The notes under the pieces were generated by a model. It made no database searches. It had not been told where the DNA came from and saw only the letters and a program-made list of their open reading frames with translations. From NCBI GenBank assembly GCA_022539475.1, contig VCMS01000151.1:62001-126000 (forward strand): a stretch of DNA of 64,000 bases, in the 5' to 3' direction. The position numbers were made by a program, and so were the translations under genes. Positions 11,808 through 23,348 of this stretch are shown here, piece by piece; within the stretch, counting starts at the first letter, position 1, and every line of letters starts with the position of its first letter. This stretch comes from Gracilaria domingensis (taxonomy: Eukaryota; Rhodophyta; Florideophyceae; Gracilariales; Gracilariaceae).

Positions 11808-12152
11808 TGTAGAAATCATGTTTGATGTGTTACCGGGTACGTGCATGTGTTGCTGCAAGGTACAGTTGGCAATGACACTATCAAGGCTCGCGTTAGGAAC
11901 TGCGTGGACTCGTGCGTGTACGATTGTATGACGCATTTGCGTTCTACATAGACTAGCGCTAGACTTGCTGCTGCCCACGTCAGCCGTTGTTTTGCAATCC
12001 CCGTCCGTCTTGCGTAGTGGATTTACTCCGCTATAAGAACCCCCACAGACTGGTTTCGTCCGAGATGGGAGGAGAAAAGGGACTCGACAACTACTGCCTA
12101 GTAGTAAAGATTTGTTTATCTGTTTTCAATCGTCCTCACACAGATTTCTATT
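11808..12152 (+). repeat. 3' LTR of copia element B
   Basis: The second copy of the 6924-7269 repeat, preceded by a purine tract and followed by the target duplication GTAGT. Confidence 0.88.
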
Positions 12153-12157
12153 GTAGT

Positions 12158-12305
12158 ACTCTACCTCTAATTTGATGAAAGAAGCCGACAGAGATTTAAT
12201 CTCAAGCTGCTGACGACGCAGCAAAGCACCCATCACCTCCAACGTGTTGTCGGTCATCGGCACTGGCTCCACAAGAACTTGAGTTGGGCGGTCGATTTTA
12301 AAAAG
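12158..12305 (-). pseudogene. Element A Gag N-terminus beyond the copia insertion
   Basis: A minus-strand open stretch whose part from about 12262 downward (starting MTDNTLEVMGALLRRQQLE) reads as a helical Gag N-terminus. It ends at the GTAGT target site of element B, and gag of element A resumes on the other side at 6918. About 45 bp of leader separate it from the LTR fragment at 12306. Confidence 0.55.
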
Positions 12306-12365
12306 TGTCGAATGGAGGAAGGGAGACGAAGGACCACAATCAGACACCTGCCGGTGAAAACATTT
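12306..12365 (-). repeat. Fragment of element A 5' LTR
   Basis: Sixty bases starting TGTCGAATGGAGGAAGGGAG match 130-189 with a handful of differences, then similarity stops. This marks the right end of element A and suggests that the rest of this LTR was lost or replaced. Confidence 0.45.
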
Positions 12366-12826
12366 ACGTTTTCTTTTCTAGCACCGACATGTCATTTTAA
12401 TGGCGGTGTTGCGGTCTGCTGTCTTTTTCACGGCCATTTTATGGCAACATGGCAGAGAAAGAGGCTTTTCTTCATACCGAAACACATGCGAAAAAGCACA
12501 CAAAGCGCTGTAGTGACCATGGCGCAGTCGGAAAGTTGCGTTTCTCTTCCTTGCTCCCTCAGAAAAAGAAATTTCGGCCAAAGAAGGTAAATATTATGAC
12601 AACCGAACAAGAGCTCACTGTCCACATTTTGGCACAGTGCGTTACGCTATCATAGCAAATCTTCTACTAACATTTATTCTGAGCTAAGGTTGAGCTACTA
12701 GAGCACTTTGCTCAACTCAAAACCTCTTTTAAAGCGACAAGTATTTGCCTTAAGGTACTCGAAACCTACTGTTTGGTACACCTTCGAAACTAACCGCTTA
12801 GATTTAGAACAGATTGATTTTCTTCA
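12366..12826. other. Unassigned stretch left of the interrupted ORF
   Basis: I see no domain, repeat or RNA gene here. Short frames on both strands have no supporting motif. It may hold the promoter of the open frame that begins at 12827. Confidence 0.4.
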
Positions 12827-13235
12827 ATGAGAGCATTCTCAAGCACCAAACGTACATTGGCCGCGGCTTCGTCTTCTTCAACGCCCACGCCGGTGCAAGC
12901 AATTCTGACAGACCTGTCCGTGATTAAACGTGCCGCGCACGCGCCAGAACGCTTTGACCTGGAGAAATTTGTAGATCTGGTGGAACAGTTGCTGCCAACG
13001 CCGTCGCTGGACCCGTTCTCACCGAGCTTCATTCTCACGTGCGAGTCCAACAGGTGCACCACGAAAGCGGGGCACGTATTCGACTGCGAAAATGAGCTGT
13101 TGGACATCTTCCCATCCGAAGAAGACGGCGCTGACGTGCTGTTGTTGTAGGTCGAATTTGACACACAAATCTATGAGTTTCGCGCGCGGTATCGAGCTTT
13201 GTATCCCAAGGAATGCCTGCGGCATCCTTATCTTG
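12827..13235 (+). pseudogene. 5' part of an ORF of unknown function split by element C
   Basis: The frame starts at ATG 12827 with a Ser/Thr/Ala-rich leader. A segment with CESNRCTTKAGHVFDC follows (possible metal-binding Cys/His), then an acidic stretch. An in-frame TAG lies at 13148-13150, but the same frame stays open and protein-like beyond it (YEFRARYRALYPKECLRHPY) up to the LTR of element C at 13236. The frame resumes in phase on the other side of C at 24202. I do not recognise the family. It could be a host gene or part of an unrecognised transposon. The in-frame stop and the insertion make it a pseudogene here. Confidence 0.5.
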
Positions 13236-14089
13236 TGTAGAGCAAAATGCCGTGGACAGGGATGCACCGAGGTGTTTTTCATAGTCTGTTGATCCGTTAC
13301 CGGCTTCGACACCTCATGTTATGAGACGCTACTGTAGTAGTGGCCCTATTATGGAGTATGCCTAGAAAGGGTACTGTTTCTGCACACGTGTTCTGAGTTA
13401 GCCCGATGCCGGGTGCACCGTGGCAAGCCTGCCACGGTTTCACACGTGTAGGGTGTTGGCCCCCAGCGCCGGATAGTTAGATATTTCTAGTTGATATTTT
13501 CAACTGCCCTATATAAGTGGCGGCACTTGCCGGCACTTTACGGGAAGTAAACCTCAAGGAGGCTTCTGGCTCTGACTTTCTTGCCGGTTGTGAACGGTCT
13601 TCGTCTATAGTCGGGCAAGCTGCCGCAGTTCCGGGCTATTCATCCGACCTCTACCATTGAGGAGTTCTAGTCCATCGTTACGGCATCTTTGCTGTTGTTT
13701 TATTGTTATTATTTCCGTCATACGGCTCCGATCACTCTGCCCTGTTATACAGGTTTGACCCACATTGTCTGGGAATATTTCTCGATCTCGCGAGTCAGTG
13801 CACCACTGCGCGGCTCGTTGGTTGCCCGTTTTACCCAACACCGTTGGCTTGGATATCTCCACTCGCTGTGGCTCTTCGGAATTACCCGGATTCTACGCCG
13901 ATTCTACCTACCCCAACCTCCGGCTGCACACCCAGGACGGGGCTGCTCAGATTTACACCCGACCTGTGTCAGCCATATCGGAGGGTTCCACTACCGACCG
14001 TACCCCTACAGACAGCGGGGCTCGAACAACCTGTCCGTGCGCTACCCGCGAGGCGGCTCTTGTTTGCCCACTTGGGGAACTGCACCACA
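13236..14089 (+). repeat. 5' LTR of element C
   Basis: Starts TGTAGAGCAAAATGCC and ends GCACCACA, with a near-complete match to 23349-24201. It holds a TATA box (TATATAA, 13510-13516) that would drive element RNA. Open frames of 139-161 codons within it also occur in the other LTR and are composition effects. Confidence 0.92.
13510..13516 (+). promoter_or_regulatory. TATA box in LTR of element C
   Basis: TATATAA in the middle of the LTR, conserved in the other copy at 23623-23629. Its place fits the U3/R boundary region of an LTR promoter. Confidence 0.55.
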
Positions 14090-14091
14090 AA

Positions 14092-14108
14092 CGGGTCTCT
14101 CGACCTAA
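14092..14108 (+). other. Primer-binding site of element C
   Basis: GGGTCTCTCGACC starts 3 bp after the LTR. It closely resembles the primer site of element D (TGGTCTCCCGACGTAG on its own strand), so both appear to use the same tRNA primer. The tRNA itself was not identified. Confidence 0.45.
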
Positions 14109-14253
14109 AATCCGCTTTATTTGCCAACATCTGTTGGAGTTCGTTCGTTTGTTTGGAGCCCAGATAGTTGGGAATATCCGTTCTTACGGTTCTTTCATTG
14201 TCCGTTTCCGTAAGTTGCTTTGGTTGCCAATTGGCCGACCGTGTCGGTGAACG

Positions 14254-16220
14254 ATGTCATTTTGTCGCAGGCGGTGCGCGCCACGTGCCGCTTCTGTGCC
14301 CGGTTCGTCCGGCTTGCCGGCAAGCCTGCCTCCTCTGCCGAAGGACACACTTGAGTTCCTCGGTAATCGCGATCCGAAACCGGCTTCCAGGGGTCTCCGT
14401 TCTGATAACGGGGCCCCACCCACTCGTAGCCCAACTGAAACCGCACCTGCGGCTGATTCCGCCGCAGAGGTTGAAGTTATGTCGTCACGGTCCGACGAGT
14501 ACACCTTCCGTGAATTAGAGGCTCAGGTTTGCATTCTGCAGAACTCTCAAGTGGGCCTCATCCGGGATAGTACGAAACTCTGGCAACGGCTCGATGAAGC
14601 CGGTGTCCGGGATGTTTCGGGCGACGTCCGTGTTTTACAGTATGATGTCAACCAGATTATGGAACACCGACAGATGTCGACTGCCCTGCACGAGCAGGCT
14701 ACCGCGCGCCTGGACCGCTTGGCTACCCGTCTGGAGACGGTCGAACAAATCATCATTTCTGATGCTACTACGCCCGGAACCCGGGTTTTCGAAGGTTCTC
14801 GGCATTCGCACCGCTCCCGGGGTCACCCGGCTAAGGAGAAGAAGGTTAGGTTGGAACCTCATTCGTCTTCTTCGTCCTCTCCAGAAAAGAAAGCCCAAAA
14901 TGTAGGATCTTCATCCGACTCGTCGGACAGCGAGAAAGATCGCTCTCGCCAGCGTGCTTCCCGTTCGCGGGCTACTGAAGCCACTTCTGGTGTTGCACGA
15001 GGCCGTAAGAAAAAACAGAGGCACCTTGAATTGAAGGAATTGAAGCCGACGAATCTACTGTATCGGAAGTTCCTGTCGTACAGATATTATCGTCTCGAAG
15101 ACACGATGCCACAGAGGACCCCACATGGGATTAGCAAAGTGCGAAATCATCTCCGACAAATGGAGCTCACGCGAAAGCCCGACAAGTTCTCTGGGGAAGG
15201 TCCAATTCTTGTCTTGGATTTTCTTGGCCGCTTCGTGGCGGAAGCCGATGTACTTTGGATGAGTGAGGCACAGGCCTACATTGCACTGCCGTACTTCTTG
15301 ACGGGCGTAGCCGAAGATAAATTCAATTCGGTTCGTGGGTCATCTCGTGCCTCCGAAGGAGGAGTTACGTGCTGGCCGGAAGCGGTACAATATCTCCTGC
15401 GCTCTTACGCGACAGGCAACGCGATACAGGCTGCTATACTCACGCTGCGAGACACGAAGCAAGGAGCCGACGAAAGGAAAAGTGTTTATTCTACACGCCT
15501 GAACAAGGCTTTTCCCGCTGTGGTAACGTGTACTCTGCGACAGAGCGATGCACGATGTTTGTTGATGGCTTGGACCGATCAATTCGGACGTTGGTAGCCC
15601 GTTATCGGGAGAACAAGCTCCGGATTACCTATCCGGAGCTCGTACAATTTGCCCAAGCTGAGGGAGATGCAGCTCGCGCACGCGCTCGTGTCAAGACGCG
15701 CACGCGCTGCCTCCTTCATGTCGAAGGCCGAGACTCTTCTTTGCCTCTATCACGAGGTTCGGTTCAAGAGGGTTATGACAACCTACACCTGTTACATGAT
15801 GGTTCAATGCCGACTACGGAGTTTCCGTCGGCGACGGAGCCGTCTACTGTTAACGTAGACCCCGCTCTGTACACCGGTCAACACGTTCCGGCTTTGCACG
15901 TGCCACATTCTGGTAGATATCGCAGTGAACGCCCTGGTTGGAGGGATTTCTATCCTCCCCGACAGGAACGCCGTCAGCCAAATCCGGATCTTCTCCGGCA
16001 CCTTATTTGTTACACCTGTTACAGGCATGGACACATCGCTCCGAATTTTTTAATGCCCATACGGGATATGGCGACGATCGTGCCTCAGTATCAGTCGTTG
16101 ACGCCCGCCGAACGGGAACGTGTTGCCGACAAATCTTACCTTCGTGCGAGGGCGGAGACTCAGCCTGGAAGTCAGGAAACGGTGCCATCGAATGGTGGAA
16201 CTGTAGCCGCTCCTGTGTAA
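14254..16220 (+). pseudogene. Element C Gag
   Basis: Two overlapping frames, 14254-15597 and 15369-16220. The first has a coiled-coil-like N-terminal part, a Ser/Lys/Arg-rich linker (SSSSSPEKKAQN) and a capsid-like region. The second carries the end of the capsid region and a knuckle-like CYTCYRHGHIAPN. Gag builds the particle and packages RNA. Confidence 0.7.
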
Positions 16221-16394
16221 TCAAAACCTCCGCAGATTGGCGGCGAAGCTCAGACAAACTGAGCATGGGAGCCCCAAGCATTGGAGAGGCGCCCCCAGCG
16301 ACGGAGTCTAGTGCGCCTGAGGCTGAGAAGCCTCGCTCCCGGGTCACAATCCTTTCGAGGAAAATAGCCACTACAGACGTGAACTCTGAGCAGC

Positions 16395-17751
16395 TTGGTG
16401 TCTTGCGTCGCCCGTGGATACGGTCCAGGAACAGCCGGTCCCCAGATAGAGTCCTGGTTGGTCATAACGGAACGAAAATACAAAGTTTACGCCGACCTAG
16501 GGGTTTCCGACCAGTATATGGTTCGGCAGTTGTCAGTGCTTGATACAGGAGCTGGGCCAAACTTTTTGGTTGAGTCTATGATTCCGCCGCACTTGCGGCC
16601 TCGCGTTGGTGCGGCGCCACATATTGATATCGCGGATGCGAATAATCCGCCACTCTCTACAGTGGGAGTGATAGACCTGCTCTTCAGGCTTGGCCGCTAC
16701 GTGGTAAAGCTCCACTTCTTCGTCTGCAAGCAGGCAGCTCGCTGCGTTGGTTATACTCGGATGTGACTTCTCTGACCGCTTCGTCGAATCAATTCGACCA
16801 CGGCAAAGAACCATCGAACTGGAGGATGGGACCATTGTACCGATCGTTCGGCGTCCTCTTCGACGGGCTTTGGAGAAGCAATTTCCTTTGCCCGCTGCGC
16901 AGGAGTCTGCCGCTGATGAACGGAAGTCTACGAAGCTCCGAGTTGCTCGGTTTTTTTGCATTACGCCCGAATCGCAGGTCTGGGTTACTGTAACATCTCC
17001 ACAGTGTGGCTTACAAACGGTGCAACCGTTGCCTGCGTTGCAAGAGAAGCATCAGCTCGCCCTGGCTGATGGGATTGTTTTCGTCGAACCCAAGAAGCCT
17101 TTTCAGATGCTGGTTGCGAACGTCAGCCGTTTTCCTCAACGTTTGGTTAGGAGCCAAGTTATTGAATCATTGCTTCCGCACCCTGCGGCTATAGTTCCTA
17201 CTCAGTCTTCTATGGCCGAAGCTCTCGGTATCCTGAAAGCTGAGGAGGGGGAGGCGGAACGGAACTGTGCCGGACCGAACACTGGACCAAAGAGTCTGTC
17301 GGGAGATACTGCACTGACTTCGTCGGATGCGAATGACCGCAGCCTGTCGAAAGAAGCAAGGCCGACCTCGTCGAACAATAATAAGAAGAAGGGCCGGAGT
17401 GCTGCTGACACGAAGGATAAAGCAGTACAGGAACTGGAGTCTCTGGATCTTGAACATGTCCCAGAGACTCACTGCGATAAATTGCGGCACATGCTCGAAG
17501 AGTTCACGCCCATGTGGGATGGCACACTGGATAAAATTGGAATAACTGAACATCGGATCGATCTAATGCCGAACACACGGCCAATCTCACAGCACCCTTA
17601 CAGAGCAGGACCGACAGCTCTACAAGAGGAGAAAGCTCAAGTCGAGAAAGAGCTCCGCGCTGAAGTTCTCGAGGTGCCTCAGTCACCTTGGGCATCTCTA
17701 GTGCTGCTCGCGCCCAAAGCTGATGGGTCTTGGCGATTTTGCATCGATTAA
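16395..17751 (+). pseudogene. Element C protease and start of RT
   Basis: The protease active-site motif VLDTGAGPNFL lies near 16537, followed by the C-terminal ILGCDF block that closes retroviral-type proteases. A linker rich in Ser, Asp and Lys leads into RT thumb-finger sequence (ITEHRIDLMPNTRPISQHPY and VPQSPWASLVLLAPKADGSW). Confidence 0.75.
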
Positions 17752-18929
17752 CGCAAGCTGAACTCGGCCACGGTCAAGGATGTATATCTTATCCCACTAA
17801 TGGATGCGTGCATCGATTCGTTGGGCGACTCACAACCTTAGACGCGAATTGGGGCTTTTTGCAAGTTCCCGTGAGGGCCGAAGACTGTGACAAGACAGCC
17901 TTCTTTTGTCATGAAGGATTGTACCGATTTAATCGGATGCTTTTTGGGTTAACGGACGCGCCAGCCACATTTCAGAAAGCTGTGCATATTTTACTCTCCT
18001 GCTTCAAGTGGAAGATTTGCCTGGTTTACCTGTACGACATCATTATCTACTCCAGCAACCTGGACGAGCACTTGACCCACGTACGAGAGGTAATGCGAAT
18101 CCTACGCAATGCAGGCATTACGCTCAAGCTCGAGAAGTGTGAGTTCTTCACTGAGACCGTCAGGTATCTCGGCCACGTTATCCTTCCTGGACGGCTGTCG
18201 ATAGATGAAATCCGTGTGAAATCCCCCGAAGAGGCTAAGCATCCGCGGACGCAGACTGAACTCTCATCTTTTCTCGGCTTGTGTAATTTTTGCCGCCGCT
18301 TCATACCGAACTTTGCGGACATCGCGGCCCCGTTGAATGAGCTCCCCCGCAAAGGACAGTCAGTCAACCTGGAAGAATTCGACGACCGCAAGGCTGCGGA
18401 TTTTTCGTCGCTCGTGGACGCGGTGACATCGCCACCTGTCTCATCCCTATCTAGGGCTGGTTTGCCGTATGCAATAGATACGGATGCGAACGACTACCAA
18501 GTTGGCTGTGCATTGTTCCTGACCACCGAAGATGGCGAGCGATTTCCAATTGGGTATTGGTAAAGAAGGCTCAACGTTCACGAGAGAAATTACTCGGTAT
18601 CCGAGAAGGAGTGCTTGGCAGTTGTCTGGGCATTACAGACACTGCGGCTCTATCTTATGGGAACTCGCTTCATTGTTCATACCGATCATTCTGCCTTACG
18701 CTGGCTACTCTCTATAGCAGAGCCATCTGGCCGCTTGATGCAGTGGAGACTTCGCTTGTCGGAATTCGACTTTGAAATCCGCTACAAGAAAGGACTCCTG
18801 AACACTCAGGCTGATGCATTGTCGCGCTTAGAAACAGCGGCTGAAGCTGCGCCAGTCGATGATCTGGAAATACTGTGCTTCCTCGCGGAAGACGGCTCTA
18901 GTGATGCCGATGAAGATTCGGACGGATAG
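17730..18929 (+). pseudogene. Element C RT palm and RNase H
   Basis: The RT palm is visible through FNRMLFGLTDAPATFQ, the active-site region VYLYDIIIYSSNLDEH, and the thumb (LGLCNFCRRFIPNFADIAAPL). RNase H follows, with AIDTDANDYQVGCALFL, then VVWALQTLRLYLMGTRFIVH and TDHSALRWLL. It ends with the AdALSR block that closes Ty3/gypsy RNase H. Confidence 0.78.
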
Positions 18930-19057
18930 GAGATCTACGATGCTGTTTTAGCCGTGTCTGACAAGCACCCAGAACCGGGTTCTTTCGTACCGCTCAAGCC
19001 GGAAGAACTCATCCGGGAACAACACACGGACCTTTTTGTACTGAGATTCGTAGCCGT

Positions 19058-20569
19058 TTGAATGGCGAAGCACGGCTGCCTTTCGTCGAGAACGACCAAG
19101 GATTCCTCATCCGAACTGTCAGATACAGGCCACAGATTGTGGTTTCGCACTCCCTTCAGTCACGAGTACTGCATCTGTCGCACTATGCGAAGCTCTCAGC
19201 CCACCCTGGTGGCAGGAAGTTGTACTACACCTTGAGGAAGGACTTCTACTGGCGAGCGATGGCTTTTGATGCGTATGACACTGTTCGTGGATGTTCTGAT
19301 TGCGCAAAGAACCGCGTCAAACTGCGGAAGTACTCCAAGAAGTTGGTACTCTTCCCTGCTAGGGCTCCACTCGAATTCATGGCTATTGACTTGCTCGGCC
19401 AGTTTATTCGCACTCCCCAGGGAAACCGGTTTCTACTTGTGATCACCGCCCGCTTTTCTAAGCTGGTACGGACTGTGCCTTTGAAGAAGGTTACCGCCAG
19501 TGCGGTCGCCCAAGCTTTCGTTACACACTTGGTTTATGTCTACGGACCGCCGATTGACTTGCTATCGGATAATGGACCGCAGTTTGCGGCTAAGTTCTTT
19601 CAGGATGTCTGCCGCATCTGGCGGATCTAAAACTGGTCCGCGACAACATATCATCCCCAGAGTAATGGGCAGGTTGAACGCTTTAACCGCACAATGCTCA
19701 ATGCATTACGAACGTTCTTTGCCGAGCATCCGTCGGAATGGGATCAGTACACCGATGCGGTGACATATGCCTACAATACGCAGTTTTATCGCAGTACTCA
19801 GATCTCGCCGTTCGAGTTTGTGCTATCATGCGTTCCACGGTCGGTGGACATCGAGTTACAGCCAGTACTGGACAAATTCCCCTCGCCGCGCCTACATAGG
19901 GACGTGTGGAAGGGATGGCTCACGAAGATTATTCCTACGTTTAGGCAGAATATCGCTCAAGCACAAGCCGCCTACAAGCAAAATTTTGACGCCAGAGTGT
20001 GCAAAAATGCCCCTCAGATCAGGGAGGGTACCTATGTCTTCATAAGGAAGGAATATTACAATCCCAAGAAGGAGAAGCGCCACAAGCTTTCTCCTATGGC
20101 GGATGGTATCTATCGGGTGATTTCAGTTACCGACACTACGGTTGTACTTGACATCAACGGAGAGCACGAGCGTTTTTCGCGGAATCGCGTAACGCCTGCG
20201 CCAACGCCTGCTTCTCAAGAAACGCAACCGGAAACGCCGGAAACCGCTACGCCTACTGTCGAACCAGCCGCCGAAGCCGAAGCGCGCACTTCGTTGTCAG
20301 TATTGCCGCAGCATGACCGCGGACTCGCTGATTTGCCGGATAAGCCGGAATCTTACCAGTCAGCCTCTGCTGCCGCTCACGTAAGCACGCGAATACTGGC
20401 CCCTCCAGGGATTATAACTACCGCCCCCGACGCTCCAACTGAGGAGGGGGAGGAGGCAGATCACTCTTCATCATTGTCACCATCGTCGACGGAATTGCCT
20501 TCGCAGGCCTCTGTCCGCACGCAGCACGCGCTGACGCAGGAGAAACAGACGGAGATCCAGAGCGAATAG
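19058..20569 (+). pseudogene. Element C integrase
   Basis: The HHCC zinc region is seen in HPGGRKLYYTLRKDFYWRAM and GCSDCAKN. The core holds MAIDLLGQF (first Asp) and LLSDNGPQFAAKF (second Asp), then NGQVERFNRT-type sequence with the Glu. A C-terminal part with FIRKEYYNPKKEKRHKLSP resembles the SH3-like domain. A long Pro/Glu/Ala/Thr-rich tail follows. Confidence 0.78.
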
Positions 20570-21715
20570 AATGACCCGCAGTTATCGCGAAAGCCTGAGG
20601 AGGAACGCACCACTTCGGTGGAGCACGAAGCCGGAGAACCGGAAGAACACCAGGATTTAGCTGCTGCAGAAGCCGCCGCTTCGCCCGCGGATAGTACTGT
20701 ATTGCCGTCACAGACGGAGGGACAGCAGCCTGCCCCAGCTGTGCAGCGTGAGACTCACACGCCGAAAAAGAGTTTAGTAAACACCGCAACAGCCGCGTCG
20801 AATGCGGAGAATACACGAGTGCTGCAGTCGGAGCCCGCGAGCAGGAGCGGAAATGCATCAAGGAAAGCCGGAAGTCCGGAAGAAAGGTTAGTCAAAAGAG
20901 ACCGTGCTGTTGAGGCAGACCCGACTTGGGAGATGTCAGTGAAGCATCGAGTGATGAAGCCGTTGAAAACAGGGAAGAAACCGGCGATATGGAGAACCGG
21001 TACGCCACAGTAAGTGGGAAGAAGCACAACGCTGCACACACGCGCACATTGCGCGAAGTTTTTGGTTCCGCCGGCGATCCGTCTCCAGTGGAGAATGACA
21101 GCACACGAGCCGAGCACGTGCCTGCTGTAAGGGTTGCGGCCGCCGAAAACGGAAATTCCGAATTAGAATCGGCAGCGCACAGCCGTGCAACGGCGCAGGC
21201 TGCATCACCAGCAGTGAGTGGCGAAACGCCGCCACGGCGCGCACGACAGCACCACTCGCTGGTGCACCGCAATGCGGACCGTTCATGCTCACGACGGGAG
21301 ATCCCGCCGGAACGCCGGAAGCTCTCTGTACGAGAAGACCAAGCAAGGTCACAGGCCGACAACTCGGGAAGGAAATCCAGAAATCTGGAAGCCTGAATGT
21401 CAGGAACACACAATCGCCACCAGGACTACCTGGCGTACATAACGCACTGCCGTCAGAAATGGAGCCGTTTGGCAACGACGCCCACGACGGGAAAGCAATC
21501 AACGACATCTCAGAAGAGAGCACAATAACCGAACTGCACACTGAGCGGCTTGTCCTCGACAGGGAATACGTTATAGACCGTCTGATTAGTCACGTCTACG
21601 TCTCTGATGGAGAGCTATTGTGCCGAGTCCGTTGGTACGGCTGTCCTTCTTCGAAGAACACACATGAGCCTATCGAGCATTTGCCTCGCTCTAAGGTCCT
21701 ACAGTAGAACCGTCT
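20570..21715 (+). pseudogene. Element C Pol tail and chromodomain
   Basis: A low-complexity tail (Glu, Ala, Pro, Arg) ends in a chromodomain at about 21570-21706 with YVIDRLISHVYVSDGELLC, then VRWYGCPSSKNTHEPIEHL. The aromatic residues and HEP (usual WEP) match the family. Element D has the same domain with VRWYGYPPSRDFWEPL. Confidence 0.7.
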
Positions 21716-23348
21716 CACACGGACACCGATACCGGCTACGCTGGACAAAGCCCAAGTAGGTTGACCACCCACAACTTGTGAGTTATGCCGTCTCAGACGG
21801 AAAATTCCGCTTCACGCGGATGGAACCTTGTTGATACTAACATGCCGCTCTATGCGGAAAGCCTTTGCTGAACAGACGAGCCGCAAAACGTGGAAGCCAC
21901 GTAGAGCGGAGAAGAGGATGAAGACGAAAGAAGCCTAAGAAGAAGGAGAAGAAGCCAGGACACTGGAAGGAAGACTAAGAAGTTTTATCGCTACAGCCGC
22001 TTCTGCGGAAAGTCAGCCCTCTCTTGTAGGCCATTCGCAACAGCCTCGAACGAGGTATTGCCTACTGAGAAGGGGGAGAACAAGAAGAAAAAATTGAGCC
22101 AAGCCGGCAAGGGCTTGATGAATTACCTCTGCTATACGGGGCATGCCTTATCGTCTATATCACTTTTGGTGCCACTACATATAGAGCAGTGCCGAGCCTC
22201 GTCGGTTTCTTTGCCGCAGAGACGGACTTACATTCGCCATTACTGGGAAATTGCGCTTGACCGTTCTCGCTGTTCACGGTTTCATAGCCCAGTTTTCTTG
22301 GAATGTTTGCACGTTCATGGGTGTCTGGTATCTGTTACACCGTTCTACGACATGTCCGGATACCGTTTATTGACTGCATGCCTTCATATGTGACGAAGGT
22401 CTAAGCACTACAGTACTGCTGATACACTGGATCGGACTTGTGCTTTCTCCGTCACACGGCATTTCCTAATATCTCAACGTCGCGAAGACACCTTTGTGGA
22501 TGGTATTAGCCCCCTCTATGAGGTCTCTTTCATTGTGAGAAGGTTGGATGCGAAGTTCCGAAGTCATCTCGGTTGGTCAATCAACTTGCCCTTTTGGGAT
22601 GTCCGAACGGGAACGATCTCGTTTGACCCACTTAATCAAGCGCAAATTCCGATCTTTCGGTGTAAATCGACTCTAATTAGAAAGACTTAAACATGAACGA
22701 GACGGCCTACTGCCGTTTGCAACGGTTCCAGAGTTATGGCGTTCTCGAAACACCCCTCGGTTGAGCTATTTTTAGCATAACTTGGGAGTGCGCTATCTCC
22801 GCAATGCAGTTGCCAATTACTCCGGGAACTGGCGTCAGAATAGAACTTCGGTAGGGCTACGAGGAATTGTAAACAATGCTGACTTTCGTTGTCATTCAAG
22901 CCGCCCAGCAGAGGTGTTCAGTTCGCCGATTTTCGGATGTGTGCAGTGAGGCCGAACCGAAACGACCTCGTTTAAGGCACTTTCCGGTCTTCAAATCCGG
23001 CTTTCTTTGACTTAATCTTCTTGTTCGAGTCTGGAAAATCACCGGAGGGGCCGGTTTGCTCCGTGCTTGACGGCAAGCTGAAAACTCGGAACTCCCGATA
23101 TTGGCGAAGAACCTACTGTAACCGATACCAGTCGGGATTTTTTTTTGGGGAACGACCACATTCGTGGACTGGAGTCTCGCTCGGGAAGATGTAAGACTGG
23201 CTGGGATGTGTGTATCGGGAGGCACAGCCGCTCGGTTGTTGAAAGGGAACCCAAAATTAGGGATTTCAGCGCACGACCTGGGTAACCTGCAGGCAGTTCG
23301 GACGCATCGAGCCGACGAAGTCGGTGTCTCAGCACGACAAGGGGGAGA
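21716..23348 (+). other. Element C 3' noncoding region
   Basis: No domain is seen in 1.6 kb. Palindromes of the form CCG-N-CGG cluster here, for example at 21710, 21788, 21807, 21845 and 21997, most with 4-5 bp stems. A purine tract (CAAGGGGGAGA) lies directly before the LTR at 23349. Confidence 0.6.

Larger units (their letters stand above)
6924..12152 (+). mobile_element. Element B: Ty1/copia retrotransposon
   Basis: A plus-strand copia element of about 5.2 kb. LTRs of about 345 bp at 6924-7269 and 11808-12152 differ at roughly eight to ten sites by eye, so it is fairly young. GTAGT occurs directly outside both ends (6919-6923 and 12153-12157), giving a perfect 5-bp target duplication. A purine-rich tract (AAAAGGGAATGAG) precedes the 3' LTR. 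Domain order is Gag with zinc knuckle, integrase, RT and RNase H, with integrase before RT as in Ty1/copia. Coding is broken in a few places. It lies inside gag of element A. Confidence 0.9.
130..12365 (-). mobile_element. Element A: nested Ty3/gypsy chromovirus remnant
   Basis: A minus-strand Ty3/gypsy retroelement. Its 5' end is at the right and its 3' end at the left. From right to left it holds a terminal-repeat fragment, the Gag N-terminus, the rest of Gag with a zinc knuckle, protease, reverse transcriptase, RNase H, integrase and a chromodomain. Two later elements sit inside it: copia element B in gag, and a 1.9-kb LTR-type insertion in the integrase region. It is clearly broken, with several breaks besides the insertions, and must be older than B. 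The outer limits come from a short shared terminal sequence beginning TGTC(A/G)AATGGAGG at 130 and 12306. Only about 60 bp is shared, so the right-hand repeat looks cut short. Confidence 0.75.

Noticed and set aside
12306-12365. Complete second LTR of element A
   Set aside because: Only about 60 bp match the left end. The following sequence shows no similarity to 190-468.
13689-14250. Genes in the LTR of element C
   Set aside because: The frames of 139-161 codons are repeated in the other LTR (23802-24449) and vary in length there. LTRs do not normally code.
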